Part shown: in pieces, positions 1 to 12,770 of the stretch
Position numbering within the stretch: the stretch's first letter is position 1
Layout of the letters: each line of letters starts with the position of its first letter
DNA from: Sorex araneus
Taxonomy: Eukaryota; Chordata; Mammalia; Eulipotyphla; Soricidae
Length of the DNA: 64,000 bases
NCBI RefSeq assembly: GCF_027595985.1
Contig: NC_073311.1
Location: 26,873,892-26,937,891 of the forward strand
Direction of reading: 5' to 3'
Position numbers and translations under genes: made by a program
The notes under the pieces: generated by a model
Database searches by the model: none
What the model was told of the DNA's origin: nothing
Seen by the model: the letters and a program-made list of their open reading frames with translations, nothing else

Positions 1-720
1 CCCGCTCTCAGTCTCTCTCAGGATCTGTGGATCTGGCCCCCGTAGATCTGGCTCCAGTGGATCTGGCCCCCCAACCCACTCTTACAGCCTAGTTAAATCT
101 CCACCGCATGAGGGGGTTGGGGCATACACATAGGTGTGGTCACCATCAATAGGGTAAGGTCCTTTCCCTTAGGGGATGCTTCTCCTTGGACTTAATTCTC
201 TTTCAGCAGGAGGATCCACCCAAGGGCGGAGTCCCGTGAATGTGTTTCTCTTCTCCTCAGCCAGCAAACATATAAGAATTCATAATATTAATTATTTTGT
301 ATGGACACAATAAGAAATGCATTAAAGCTTATAGAATTGCTCTCCTGGGGCCATCTCAATCTCAGACTACAGTGCTCAGGCCAGATCAGTCTTTCCTATC
401 CCTGGCAGGGTCCCAGTCTCATAATTACTATTGGATCATGACAGCATTTGTCTATGATAAAGCTCTTAACTTATAGTTAAGAATTAAGCACTTTGGCTAG
501 GCCCATCTCGATGCCAGGGTAGCACATAACTCACCACTTGCCCTGGATCCTTCCCGTCCCACGTCGGGGACCCTGCTTTGGGGTGCTAGGAACTGAGGGC
601 AACTGAGGCTTAAGTGGAGAAAGAAGATGCCCGGGAGGGAATAATATTTGAGGCCAATTAATTCCCAGGTTATAAAAACATAATATTGTCTTCTTGTGTC
701 TATAGAAAACAGTCATAGCT
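1..720 (-). mobile_element. Possible LTR-retrotransposon (ERV) remnant, cut by window edge
   Basis: GC-rich, CpG-containing block unlike its AT-rich surroundings. Near the left edge a short motif (gatctggcccc / agatctggctcc) recurs three times. At 548-580 the plus strand reads cccacgtcggggaccc, which in reverse looks like the start of a primer-binding region of an endogenous retrovirus. No LTR ends, coding frame or duplication can be identified, so the class is uncertain; it may be another GC-rich repeat. Confidence 0.3.
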
Positions 721-1035
721 TTAAAGTAAATTATTCAAAAGGCATAAGAAGAGGAGAAAGGCAATATTAACTTATATAATATAAATTCAGTATCCTAGGA
801 AGGTCTGACCTTGCAAATTAGCAGAGTCAGATTAAGGGAAAGCCGAGGATTAACTCTTTTGGGGAAGAGAGCATGGAGAAGTGATTATAGCTAAACAAAG
901 GGATGGGAGAGATTCGGGAACACCTTGATGGATGTGACTGGGGTAAGCCTAAACTCTGGGTAAAACCAGGACAAGCTACTTGTGGCAAGGAGGGAAAGGA
1001 CAAAGTAATGTTATCCTACAATTCATTTTGTTGCT

Positions 1036-1270
1036 CACTGTCATCCCGTTGTTCAATCAATTTGTTCGAGTGGGCACCAGTAACGTCTCTCATTGAGAGA
1101 CTTATTGTTACTGTTTTGGCATATCCAATATGCATGGGTAGCTTGCCAGGCTCTGCCGTGCAGGCTCCATACTCTCAGTAGCTTGCCAGGCTCTCCGAGA
1201 GGGGCAGAGGAATCAAACTCGGGTTGGCCGCATGAAAGGCAAAAGCTCAACCACTGTGCTATGTTATGGC
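1036..1270 (-). mobile_element. RTE-tailed tRNA SINE
   Basis: Reverse orientation. The RTE-like 3' end (ccagtaacgtctc...) is at the left, the body (ggtagcttgccaggctct) is in the middle, and the tRNA-like head is at the right with a decayed box B. Confidence 0.8.
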
Positions 1271-1398
1271 AATGCAGAGGAGGTGAAATACTTTAATATC
1301 AATGCTTTTATGAAATCAATAAATACGTGTTCCCCATCTGCTTTGTGTTAGGAGATACAATGTTTGCTAAATTCCTCCTCTCAAAAACCTAGCTTTTT

Positions 1399-1563
1399 GG
1401 AACCAGAGAGATAGTGCAGTGTTAAAGCACTTGCTTGCATCCAGTTCATACACTGGTGTCAATATAGTCCACTGAGCACTGCTAGGGGGCGCTTGTGAGC
1501 AATGAGCAATGAGCCACCAAACATCGCAGGCTATTGTCCTCCCCTGCCCCCCCCCAAAAAAAA
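1399..1563 (+). mobile_element. Old SOR-type SINE
   Basis: Diverged head ggaaccagagagatagtgcag and an A-rich end. Contains a CTCF-like core at 1479-1493 (see findings). Confidence 0.6.
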
Positions 1564-3514
1564 TGGTGGCTGTGCTCAATTTTATCTTCAAGCAATAAAC
1601 ATGTAAATAAATTAAAAAATTATGTATATATGTAGAAACATTAATAGACATGAAAAACAAAATAATATAATTATATAACATAATATATTGACTAATATTA
1701 TTAAGGGTAGACAAAAAGGCAAATTTAGACATAGAAATTTCTTTTACCAGAACAGTGTTTTGTTTTGCTTTTTTTCTGAAGTCACACCTAGGCCTGAGTC
1801 TATGTATACATTCGTTCATTTACAAAACATGTCATCTATATGACTTTTTCTCGCACTTTGACAATACAGAGCAAAGATTCTGATCACTTTCTAGTGATAT
1901 GAGGGTGAGTGACCATTAAACCTATTGTGCAAGGAAGCTACAGATTAACAGAGCAGAGGTGGAAGAGAATTATAATTAGTAAATTATTTCAAGGTTTTGG
2001 ATAAATTCTGAATAATGAAGTTCTGACAATGTGTCAAGTTATATCTGTAGTCTGAGAAATAAGTGCTTCCTTGGAATGAATGACAATTTAAGAGCAGAGG
2101 GTCCATAGGCTCAAAATACAGGGGTTTTTTTTTTCTCTCTTGACCTCTAAAAAACCTTAAACTTCAATTCTTCCACACAGACCCCCCAACCACACCTGTG
2201 TCTGTGTGTTTTCTGGGCCAGGAAAAACCATTTGTCTCAGCCCTTGGCTCAGTCCCAGAATCACAGGTGGAGCTTATTCAATCACTCGCAGAGACCCTCC
2301 TGGGTGATTCTAACTTAGATCTAGAAGAAAACACATGCCTTTCATTGATTTTAAAAATATCACTGAGGCGATTTTGGTAACAGGTAACTAAAGTCACTGC
2401 TTGAAATCCTAGTTATTCAATGTGTGATCTAAAAAAAAAAATAGGAATAAGTATTATCTGGGAGTAATGCAGTCCTTCAGATCTCATCAGAAGACGTGGG
2501 GATTCATCTCTATTTTAACAAACTCTTCAAGAGATCTTTATGTACATGAAGTTTGAGATGTACTTCTCTGAATCACTGGCCAAATTTTTAACTACTTTGC
2601 ATTTAGTCTGTGTGTAAATATGTTCAGGGATTTCGAAACCAATTTTTCAGGTGCAAATAATAAAATGAAATAACCTTTCATTTTACAGAACCTTATGGAA
2701 TGGTATTAATTTATACTGGTTTTTCATAGTAATTTTATAATATAGGAAAGTTATAAAATAGCTTTTACAAATATATATTGGTCATATTAGTTATTTACAC
2801 TTTAACATCATCATAATAAATTTAACAATTTATTAGTTTATTTACTTCTTTATTAAAGCATACTTGAAATCAGAAATGTCTCTTTTCCTATTTTAGAAAT
2901 ATAAGTGGGTTCTATATGTTTAAACTTAAAAATAAACAAGTACATACAGGAGAAAATTATGGATTGTATTTTTCATTGTTTGCCAAATAATATGCTTTAT
3001 TTTTTTTCCATTTTGTTCATGTTTAAGGAGATGTGTTTGAGAATTTTCTTTCACAGTGATGGTTTAAGAACAAATATCAACCTATAATCAAACATCTAAG
3101 CTAAAAATCTTTTAAAGTTTTAAGGATTTTTGCATTACTGCATAATTTCTTTAGTACACATACATAAATATCTACATGCTTAAATATATGTATGCTGATT
3201 TAAACAGTGTCATAGTGAGCAAAAATAATAAACTTCACAATCAGAAATAATTCTATCATTTCCACAGTTCAGAGTAATATCTCACAAAGCATAAAACCAC
3301 TATCAAGAGAAAACAGTAAATATATCGAGTGATGTTTTTTATCTTTTGACAATGAACATGCAATTTTGATTTAAATATAAATCTGAAACAGGGTATGTTG
3401 AAGAGAGTAACCTATAATATTGGCTGTGGTTGATGATGAATCAGTCATCCCCTATTATTGACATTTGTTTCTTCACTGGCAGCAAGTTGAAAAGCTTATA
3501 GGTCTCTAATTTTG
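1564..3514. other. AT-rich sequence, no gene seen
   Basis: About 2 kb of AT-rich DNA with stops in all frames. I recognise no gene, RNA or repeat family here. Confidence 0.6.
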
Positions 3515-3668
3515 AGGATCTGAAGAGAGAGAACAGTGAGTGGGGTGCAAGCTTTGCACACAGCTGACGTGTGTTTGATCCCTAGTGCCCCATATAATAC
3601 CCTGAGTACTGCCAGGTGTGATCTCTGCAAGCAGAACCAGAAGTAATTCCTAAGCACCATGAGGAGTT
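3515..3668 (+). mobile_element. Old SOR-type SINE
   Basis: Head ggatctgaagagagagaaca and the typical middle (ccccatataataccctgagtactgccagg) are diverged. It lies against the 3' end of the RTE fragment that follows. Confidence 0.55.
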
Positions 3669-3680
3669 TCTCTGCAATCA

Positions 3681-4350
3681 CTTGTATCACTTGTCATCCT
3701 GTTTTCCATCTATTTGCTTGAGCAAGCACCAGTAACGTCTCCATTTGCCCCTGTCGAGTGCTAGTGTAGCCCAATGGCATCTGCTCATTCCAGGAACATG
3801 AAGAGCCTCAAACTGTTTGTTCGGGGTCTTGGTTAAGAAATCTGACCATCTCATAGGTGGGCACCACATGGTCTTTTGACGTCTGGTGGAGTTCAGTCAG
3901 TAACAGCTCTAGTCCATATTACATGTCCAGCCCATCTGATTTTCGATGCCTTGGTAAACGAGGCAGAGTCCCTGATTCTCCATCGTCAACAGAGGTCGGA
4001 ACACTGGATTCCTTCTTTCACTTGAGTGAAACATGATACTCCAAGCATAGCTCTTTCAGTTCCTCTTTGGGATACCCTGATAGCCTTCTCATCTCAAAAC
4101 AGCCATATGTTAATGCAGGAAAAATGGTAGAGTGGAAAAGATGTGCCCAGAGCCGGAGGTTCTTCATCCTCTTAACCACTTCTTCGATGCTCTTGAACGT
4201 GTTCCATGACGCTCTCTTCCTCCTGAGCATCTCAGGTGCCAGGTTGTTTGTCATGTTGAGTTTTCGACCTAGGTACACATAACTGCTGCATTCGGAGATG
4301 TTCGTTACGTGGAGGACAAATGGAACGTCAATCCCAATTGCCACCACACT
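3681..4350 (-). mobile_element. RTE-clade (RTE1-like) LINE fragment, 3' end
   Basis: Minus strand reads the C-terminal part of an RTE ORF in several frames: NISECSSYVYLGRKLNMTN (4018-4347), AHLFHSTIFPALTYG, then the region before the stop ([19 protein letters not shown] at 3687-3869). It ends in the 3' tail gacaagtgatacaag. Frameshifts and stops mark it as dead. 5'-truncated near 4350. It aligns with the 3' part of the copy at 18.0-19.84 kb. Confidence 0.9.
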
Positions 4351-4352
4351 CC

Positions 4353-5078
4353 AGGCCCCCCCTTTTTTTTATTATTCCTTCTCTGCAATAACCTTCCAAA
4401 CATCTAAAGTTAAAAGTGCTTACTTCTTTAAAAGTTCATGCTTTCTGTATTAAAAGATATTTGATTTACAAAAGGGACAAGGTTGACTTAAAAAGTGATA
4501 TTTAGCTCACATACGTATGGTGTACTAAATGTCTGTATGGTCATTTGTTCCCGTAATACTGAATGATCATAAATGAGCCAAAAAGCAGAAAAATAATTAA
4601 TTCAGAAGAGCAAAGTAAAATAATTTGTAAAACATCAATTGTAAAGTGTTCCATGGTCTTTACCTTCTAAATTTAACTACAAATTTGCCAAAGAAATTAA
4701 TTGCAGTATAAAGGTGTTATTCAAAAAAGAATGCATATATCTTTCACATTTTTATAATTTTAAATAGTTTTGTTAGATTTGATTACTATAGTTCATGTCA
4801 CATATTTACAATTGTGTTCTTGTTTACAACTTTGAGGTGCACAATTACCAGACTTCACCACTCCCACAGTACCCAATTTCCCCACCTATTAAGAGCTCTT
4901 AATACAATTATTTTCATTTTAGCCACATTAGAGTTTTATGAATTTAGAAGGAAAAAAGTTCAGAGCCGCTTCTCAGAAAATACTTATGCTTTTCTTTTGT
5001 ACCTATCTTCTATTCAAATGTGCACATAAAAGAAATTACTTCTCTGGCCCCTTCTATATTTTCTTATTTTCTGTTCTG
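4353..5078. other. AT-rich sequence, no gene seen
   Basis: No supported gene. The stretch 4740-4920 resembles an old reversed L1 3' end only weakly. Confidence 0.5.
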
Positions 5079-5216
5079 TGGTCACAAAGGGCAGTTCTCA
5101 GGGCTTACTCCTGCTCTGTGCTCAGAAACCACTCCTGGCAGTGCTTAGGGGACCATGTGAGGTGATTGAAATAGACCCTGGGTTGGTCGCATGCATAGCA
5201 AATGTCCTACCTGCTA
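5079..5216 (-). mobile_element. SOR-type SINE
   Basis: Reverse copy with ggtcacaaagggcagttctc, then cactcctggcagtgcttagg. The tRNA-like head is eroded at the right. Confidence 0.65.
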
Positions 5217-5470
5217 ATATTTTCTAAAGATATATTAATACGAGGACTTGGCTAAGAGGGCTATCCCATAAGGATCATTCCTGGACTCTGGGAAACAAAG
5301 GGTTAGGAGTTTGATAGAGATATCTGAAGATTGATTGGGTGAAACAAATTTTCTCTTTAAATTTCCTTCAGATTATTTTATGATTGCCTGGATTATAAAT
5401 AACTTTACTTACTGCTCGGAGTCTTAGAATTTTCCAAATTCATATCTATATATATTTCTTTCTTTTCTGT

Positions 5471-5610
5471 TTTGGGGCTACCCCCCAGATGTACTCAGGG
5501 TGTACTCCTGTTACTCCTGACACTGCACTTAAGGATCACTCCTGGCAGTGTTCAGGGAACCATATAAACCATGCACAGGACAAGCACCTAACACACTGCA
5601 CTCACTCTGA
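5471..5610 (-). mobile_element. Old SOR-type SINE
   Basis: Reverse copy with tcactcctggcagtgttcag in the centre. The head is heavily mutated (acacactgcactcactct). Confidence 0.55.
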
Positions 5611-5620
5611 GCTTAAGTGA

Positions 5621-5654
5621 TTGTTTGTTTGTTTGTTTGTTTGTTTGTTTGTTG
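5621..5654. repeat. (TTTG)n microsatellite
   Basis: About eight near-perfect tttg units between two reversed SINEs. Confidence 0.95.
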
Positions 5655-5660
5655 TGGGGG

Positions 5661-5800
5661 AGGGCAGGACCTGAGAGTGCTGAGGGCTTTCTCCTGGCTC
5701 TGTCTTCAGGGATCACATCTGGCAGTGCTCAGGATGTGGTGCTGGGGATCAAACCCTGGTCTGCAAGACACTTGCCCTACTCTCTGTACTATCACTCTAG
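5661..5800 (-). mobile_element. SOR-type SINE
   Basis: Reverse copy; ggcagtgctcaggatgtggt and the head end ctgtactatcactctag are visible. Confidence 0.65.
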
Positions 5801-6256
5801 TTTCTTATCGATATTTCTTGAATAAAAAGAAAAAAATGTTTTTATAGCAAGTGGGAATTGTGAATGGTATGAATTTCATTATGGAGATTCTGGGTGTCAA
5901 TGCTAATAGATTACTCAAAGGGCAAGACAATTGATTTGATAATATATATGTTGTCATTTTGATTTGGAGATCAACTGTCTCAAAAGGAAAGAAAACATTC
6001 TTGTAGTTTGTGTCCTACCGGTAGACTTTCACTCTGGTCATAGAAGGACTGATTTCAGAATGAAATTAGGATGCAGTGGTAACGGTAGTTTTCTAAGGGA
6101 GAGAAATGAAATTGTATCTTAAAGAGAAGAGTCTCTTAGAAAATGGATAAAGGAGAAAACTTTGACACATGAAAACATAAACCAGGTCTGGTCTGGGCAT
6201 TTTCCCACGATCATTGGATTCTATTTGGATTTGGAGGGGAGTGAGACAGGAATTTA

Positions 6257-6406
6257 GGGCCACACCTGATGTTGCCTGGGGTTTGCTCCTGGCTCTGCCT
6301 CACACAAAGATCACTCCTGCTGGGGTCTAAGGACCATATGGGGTGTGAGGAATCAAACCTGGTTCAGTAACATGAATAGCAAGTGCTCTACCTACTGTAC
6401 TATCAG
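6257..6406 (-). mobile_element. SOR-type SINE
   Basis: Reverse copy with gggccacacctgatgttgcc at the left and ggaatcaaacctggttcag (box B region) at the right. Confidence 0.65.
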
Positions 6407-6513
6407 TACAGTGCCTGAAATATCAGATTCTATAAATATAGACATATGTGTTTATAGGTGTAGTTAAAATTAATTATATAGAATATAAATTACATATAAT
6501 TATACTTTGTTAG

Positions 6514-6680
6514 AGCTGGAGCCATATTCAGTCATTAGGGTACTTGCCTTGCACATGACCAACCCAGGTTCTTCTACCCCTGAATCCATATGGTCCCACA
6601 AGCCCTGTCAGGAGTGATACTTCAGTGTAGAAGTAGCAATAAGCCCTGAGTACCACCAGGTGTGGCCCCCAAACCAAACA
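6514..6680 (+). mobile_element. SOR-type SINE
   Basis: Forward copy: gctggagccatattcagtca head, ccatatggtcccacaagccc middle, tgtggcccccaaaccaaaca end. Confidence 0.7.
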
Positions 6681-7108
6681 AGATTCCTCAGCTAAATAAC
6701 TCTGAATATCATGGGCATTGACCATCACAAATAGAAAGAAATGTTTCTTTTACTTTTCTTGAGTCTGAATGAAATTTTGAGTGATAATAATTTTTCTTGA
6801 TATATGCACTACCTTATGTAGGGTAGGATCTGTTAATCATAATGCAAACAACATGTATGCTTCCTTGCTCTGCTAATGCTAGACCCCGTTGCCTATTTAG
6901 AAAATAAAGAACCCTCTATTTACTCAACCTTGTCAAGTGAGGTGAAAGAATTTGTATTGACTTTTGGCATGACCCCTGTTTCTGTCTTAGAGGAAGAAAT
7001 AAAAGAGGTTGAATCCTTCTCTACTTTGTGATAATCACCAGGTGCCTCAGGAACTTGGAATCAGTGCCCAGACCTCAGGACAAGTTCTATTTAGTTGGTA
7101 CTTCCTTT

Positions 7109-7273
7109 TTTCCTTCTTTTTGGGTCACACCCAGCGATGCTCAGGGATTACTCCTGGCTCTACCCTCAGGAATTACTCCTGGAGGTGCTGGGGGACCATA
7201 TGGGATGCTGGGAATCAACCTAGGTTGGCTTCATGCAAGACAAATGCAGTACCAGTTGTGCTATCGCTCCAGC
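7109..7273 (-). mobile_element. SOR SINE
   Basis: Well-kept reverse copy: tttttgggtcacacccagcg at the left and gtgctatcgctccagcc at the right. Confidence 0.85.
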
Positions 7274-7944
7274 CTCTCAGTTGATACTTCTGACAAAAAG
7301 CAAAAAAGCTACTTTGGAGTGGGGGATGGGAATGTACATTTTAAAAAGTTTTCTAGAGACAGGAATTAGTGCTGTTCCCAGAGTGAGGAGTTATTCCTGG
7401 GTTAGCACTGTCAGAAACAGCACTGATATTGACATCGAAGAACAGAAAATCGATTGCCAATATGCTGAATATTTTGTGTAACACATCATCTATTACACTC
7501 ACCCATGTATTAGAATGCCATATAATGAAATACCAATTTTATACCTTCCCCTGAACATATTCATTACAAAGAAAGTTATTCTTATCTGCTTCATAAAGAA
7601 AGGCAACCCAGCGTCTAAATGGTCATAGGACAAATGGGTTTGAAAGGGTTTGTCCTTTCACATAACAGTTATGGTAGCATCTAAATTTTCTGAACTCTAA
7701 ATACTAAAGATACACACACATAATAATTTTAATGACAATAATGGTAAGAGTGAGGTTATTGTTATTGTCACACATACGTACAGACATGAATGAGAACAGT
7801 TATTTGTCTTTGTAATCAGTCACAAAGTCACAGTTGTTAGCTCTGCCTTGGAGTGTGTGCTGACTTTTATAGCACCATATTTCAAGTTTTAAAGATGATG
7901 TCTCTGAATGCAGAGTGATAAATCAGTAACATTAGCAATTCTTT

Positions 7945-8940
7945 TTTTTTCTTATTTTTTAATTTTTATTAGTGAATCACCATGGGGTGCAGTGACAAAT
8001 TTACAAACTTTCATGCTTGCATTTCAGTCATACAATGATTGAGTACCTATTCCTCCACCAGTGCCCATTCTCCACCACCAATGATCCCAGCATCCCTCCT
8101 ACCACTCCCACTCCTCCCCCCCACCCCACCCTGCCTCTGTGGCAGGGCATTCCCTTTTGTTCTCTCTTTCCTTTTGGGTGTTGTAGTTTGCACTAAAGGC
8201 ATTGAGTGGCCATTGTATTCAGTCTATAGTCTACATTCAGATCACATCTCCCAACCCAAGGTGGTCCTCAAAAAACCCTTCACTTGGTGTTCCCTTCTTT
8301 ATCTGAACTGCCTTTCCCCCCAGCATTTGAGGTTGGTTTCCAAGCCATGAAGTCAACCTCCGAGGTCCTTATCTCTACTATTCTTGGGTATTTGTCACCC
8401 ATTCTGTTACTTTATATTCCACAGATGAGTGCAATCTTTCTATGTATGTCCCTCTCTTTCTGACTCATTTCACTTAACATTATACTCTCCATGTTGATCC
8501 ATTTATATGCAAATTTCATGGCTTCATCTTTTCTAATAGCTGCATAGTATTCCATTGTGTAGAGGTACCAAAGTTTCATTAACCAGTCATCTGTTCTTGG
8601 GCACTCGGGTTTTTTCCAGATTCTGGCTATTTTAAACAGTGCAGCAATGAACATACAAGTCTCTCCAGGATATATTCCCAAAAGTGGTATAGCTGGGTCA
8701 AATGGGAGCTCAGTTTCTGATTTTTTGAGAATTGTCCATACTGTTTTCCAAAGGGGCTGAACCAGTCGGCATTCCCACCAGCAGTGAAGGAGAGTTCTTT
8801 TCTCCTCACATCCATGCCAACACCAGTTGCTTTTGTTCTTTGGATGTGAACCAGTCTTTGTTGTGTAAGATTATTACACCTCATTGTTGTTTTGATCTGC
8901 ATCTTCCTGATGATTAGTGGTGAAGAGCATTTTTCCTTGT
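7945..8940 (-). mobile_element. L1 3' end: ORF2 C-terminus and 3' UTR
   Basis: On the minus strand the ORF2 C-terminus is readable at 8412-8681 (ETCMFIAALFKIARIW, LYTMEYYAAIRKDEAM), followed by the shrew L1 3' UTR and an A-tail (poly-T on plus at 7941-7967). About 1 kb, 5'-truncated at about 8940. It gives the reference sequence for the other 3'-end fragments here. Confidence 0.9.
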
Positions 8941-9691
8941 CTCAGCGCCTGAAAGAACGTTCACACACCACGTGTGTTATCATTTGTTGATTGCACTATT
9001 CCTACCTTAAAGCTCCCACAAAGCACATAGGGGAAGAAAGCAAACAGCCACATTTCTCATATCCTTTCATAAACAGGGAGGTGGAGAGAGGAGATGGGGG
9101 GAGTAATCTGTGGAAGTTGTAGACAAAAATCTATGTATCATCGGACAGGTTCAGAAGGTTATTTCTGACAATCTCCGAATTTCTTCATAAGTATTTTCCA
9201 GGTCAGTGCCCCATGCTTTTAAGATCATTATAGAAATGTTCCCGAGGTTCTCCAGAGCTGACCCCACTGATGATTTCTTTGTTCTATCTTCATTTCTGTG
9301 TTTCCTGAAAGTGCTTATCTAACCAGCACATGCTCGTCATTTGCAATGGTTTAGAAAGTCTCAGAACTATTCATTTAGATGTCTTTCTATATCACATTAA
9401 TTTAGACTGACATCTGAATGATTAGCCATTCTAGCCCATGCATTTTTTTCTCAAAAGTAACATTACACACATGAATGAGGCAGTGTGAAGAATCAAAACA
9501 GAACACAGAAATAAATATCAGTTAATTTGTCTTTGTGATGAATGCAGATATTTCCTGGTCCTGAATGTTCATAGAGAAGCATCAGATGAACATTTGTCAG
9601 AAAAAATGAAATGCAGGATTGTTCTACGAGTCCAGTAATCCCTTCTCAAATTACTTTTAATGCTACAATATTATAATTCTATGGTCAATTT

Positions 9692-9823
9692 GTTACTCCT
9701 GGCTCTGCATTCAGGAATTACTCCTGGTGGTGCTCAGGGGAACCATATGGGATGCTGGGAATAGAACCTGGGTCAGCTACGTGCAAGGCAAACTCCCTGC
9801 CTGCTGTACTATCGCTCCAGCCC
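9692..9823 (-). mobile_element. SOR SINE, lacking the 3' tail
   Basis: Reverse copy starting inside the body (gttactcctggctctgcatt) and ending at the intact head end ctatcgctccagcccc. Confidence 0.8.
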
Positions 9824-10348
9824 CATGACAGCCTTTCACATGGCCCTGGGCAGCAGGTTTGCAGTCACCATTGTGGCTCTGATATTATCGTAGAGGGATC
9901 AGTTCTTGGCTCCTCAGCCTGGCTTCACCCCACACCGTCTTTGGCCCAGTTTGGATAACTTCACCAGTGGGAGCCAGAGCCTAGGCAAAGTCTAGTTGTG
10001 TTTGCTTTTCATTTCCTGACCTTAAAGAAGAGGAAGGGGGACTGTGTTGTGAATGGGCCAGGGCATCGGGGAAGAAGGCGCCCTGTCCCAGGGTAGGCGT
10101 GGAGTGATGGTGTGAGTGGCAGGGAGGAGCGGGTCACTCATCACGTGGACCCAGGCCAGGTAGGGGAACACTTGCCTTCATCCTTCTGGCTTTGTGAGAA
10201 GAGCTGGTCCACCCAGGAAGGGTATGTGGCTCATTTAAACCTTGATTTTCTCTTTGGCAAGTGGAGGCAGTCCTGAGACTAGCTCTTACCTAACATTGCT
10301 AGCCCGAGATAGTGTCTTCAGGTGGGTTCAAATATTGGTTCATCCCTT

Positions 10349-10525
10349 GGACCGGAGAGATACTACAAAGTGGGTAAGGCATTTGCTTTGCATGCAAGCT
10401 GACCTAGGTTTGATCCCCAGCATCCCATATGATCCCCCAAGCACTTCCAGGAGCAATCCCTGAGCACAGACTCAGGAGTAAGGCTTGAATATCACCAGGT
10501 GTGAAACAAAAACAAACAAACAAAA
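10349..10525 (+). mobile_element. SOR-type SINE
   Basis: Forward copy from ggaccggagagatactacaa to an A-rich tail with aaac repeats. Confidence 0.8.
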
Positions 10526-10610
10526 AATATTGGTTCCTCTCATTCCCATCCCACAACTTAGGATGTGGTCTTTATTCATTACTTCACCTGATATTTTTGT
10601 TCTTGTTTCG

Positions 10611-10718
10611 GGGCCACATGTGTCTGTGCTTAGCCTCTGACTCCTAGGAGTGTTTGGGGGACAATGTGGGATGCAGGGATCAAACCCTGGTCAGCAATGT
10701 AAAAGGCCGACCTCTGTA
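10611..10718 (-). mobile_element. SOR-type SINE fragment
   Basis: Reverse copy: ggggccacatgtgtctgtgc to gggatcaaaccctggtcagc. The head end is lost. Confidence 0.55.
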
Positions 10719-10746
10719 CTTTTATTTTTCTTTTTATTTTATTTCG

Positions 10747-10989
10747 AACTGGAGCAATAGCACAGTGGGTAGGGCGTTTGCCTTGCACGTAGCCAACCAG
10801 GTTCGATTCCTCCATCCCTCTCGGAGAGCCCAACAAGATACCAAGAGTATCCCACCCTCACAGCAGAGCCCAGCAAGCTATCCATGGCGTATTCAATATG
10901 CCAAAAACAATAACAACTCTCACAATGGAGACGTTACTAGTGCCCACTCGAGCAAATCAATGAGCAATGGGACTACAGTGCTACAGTGG
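10747..10989 (+). mobile_element. RTE-tailed tRNA SINE
   Basis: Forward copy: actggagcaatagcacagtg head, box B ggttcgattcc, the ctctcggagagcccaacaag body, then ggagacgttactagtgccc and the tail actacagtgctacagtgg. Confidence 0.88.
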
Positions 10990-11617
10990 TTGATTTGTCA
11001 GGAGCAACTAAATAGGTGTTCTCAAACATTATTGGATTGTCATCCAATTATAAAAACTGTGATAAGATAATAGCAACAATCTCATTGATAGGTTACTTTA
11101 AAACCTTCAAAAAAAGCTTCTTGCCAAAGGCCTGCAGAATTTCCTCATAAAGTACTCATTATGGAAAATTTAATATGTATTTATATCCAACCGTTTAATT
11201 ATTTTCAAATTGCATATAAATTATCAAACAACATATATGAAACATTCAAAATTGCTATACCAGTGCATGACCGTGTTATGTATGTATGTTGGAGCATATG
11301 AAAAACTATAGCTACATAATCCTTAATTTTACAGTCATCCTTCATTTCTCTCAATCCATATTACTAGTCTATAAATCTGTGTTCTAACTCCAAAAATACT
11401 TCTTAAATCTGTCGACTTCTTTTCATGTATCAACAAAGCAGTATTATCTATAATGTGTCTGTCTCCTTGATCCATGCTTATTTAATATTCCCATCCTAGC
11501 ACAATGTGTTGAATTAGCACCCGGTACACATAGTGAAGCCTTAAGAATATTAATCAGAATATGCCAATTAAACAGTTTTCAGAAATTTTTCTTAATTGTA
11601 AATAAAATGGAAATGCC

Positions 11618-11790
11618 TGCACCTGAGAGATAGGACAAGAGGGGAAGCACTTGCCTTGCATGCAGCCAGTCCTAGTTCCTTAGTAACACAAGTTTCCCTG
11701 AGGGCACTACATCACTCCAGAGCGTAGAGTCTGAAATAGCTCCGGAGCCCCATGGGGAATAAACTAAATACCAGCCCCACCCCCAAAATA
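11618..11790 (+). mobile_element. Old SOR-type SINE
   Basis: Forward copy; gaagcacttgccttgcatgc is clear, the 3' half is diverged, and it ends in accccca-rich sequence. Confidence 0.55.
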
Positions 11791-12770
11791 ACAAATGCCT
11801 TTGATAAATAGAGCTCCATAAACTAGGCTGAAGACACATTTCTGAAATAAGCAGTATCTGGGAATCTTTCTCCCAACACTACACTCAACTTTACCCTGCT
11901 GTCTCTTTCTCCCCGTCTTTCCAGCTTTGACATTTGCTGTTCTCTATGCCCAACAGACTTTATTTTTCATTTCCTACTTTAAATTATCTCAAATTTACAT
12001 AAAGCTGCCAAATAGTATTCTCAGATGTATTCGAATACTAGCTTAGATTTAAACATTTTGGTTTGAATACTAGTTTTTATAATCACAGTAAAGTCATCAC
12101 ATCATGAAATTACTATTGATCAAATATTGCTTAAATAGTATCATCTAATATGCAAACCTCATTCAAATGTCACTGATTATCTCAACTAATTTTTTCTGGT
12201 TTATTGTTGGTTTTGTTTTGTTTTTTTAGGAAAAAGCCCTACGACCCAATCCATAGTTTTAAGATGCCCTTTATTGTCATGTCTCATTACCCTTTTAATG
12301 TCAGGAACATTTCATCAGACTTTCCTTGTTGTCATGTCTGTGACAAATTTAAAGAATAGAGGACAAAAAATTCTATAGACTATTTGATTCTGATAGTGCT
12401 CTTAATGCATAAGGCCCTGAAAAAATATATTGTGAGTAATTCTCATTACTGGTGAAATTTGTCTTCTATTATTTGATTTAGATAGTGCTAGGTTTCTTCA
12501 CTATGGAGTTTGTAATATTATATTTATTTATTAGTAATTTAAATAATTTTACAAAAATAGTACATTTGTAAATATTTAGTTCCTATCAATGTTGACATTC
12601 ACTTATAATTTCTGCATGAATTATTAGCTATGATATTTGTCAAATGTTGATTTTCCAATTCCACTATCCATTTTATACATATAAGTTGTATCCTACTTTT
12701 CAATTTTCTATCTTTTCGATGTAACATGTATTTATTTATTTGTGCAAAGTGAATTACAGATTTGGTGGGG
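11791..12770. other. AT-rich sequence, no gene seen
   Basis: I see no gene or clear repeat in this stretch. Confidence 0.5.

Noticed and set aside
1367..1819. Minus-strand open frame of 150 residues
   Set aside because: It crosses an old SINE and AT-rich sequence, with no conserved protein features.
4740..4920. Possible reversed L1 3' end
   Set aside because: Only weak similarity (short shared words); not enough to annotate.
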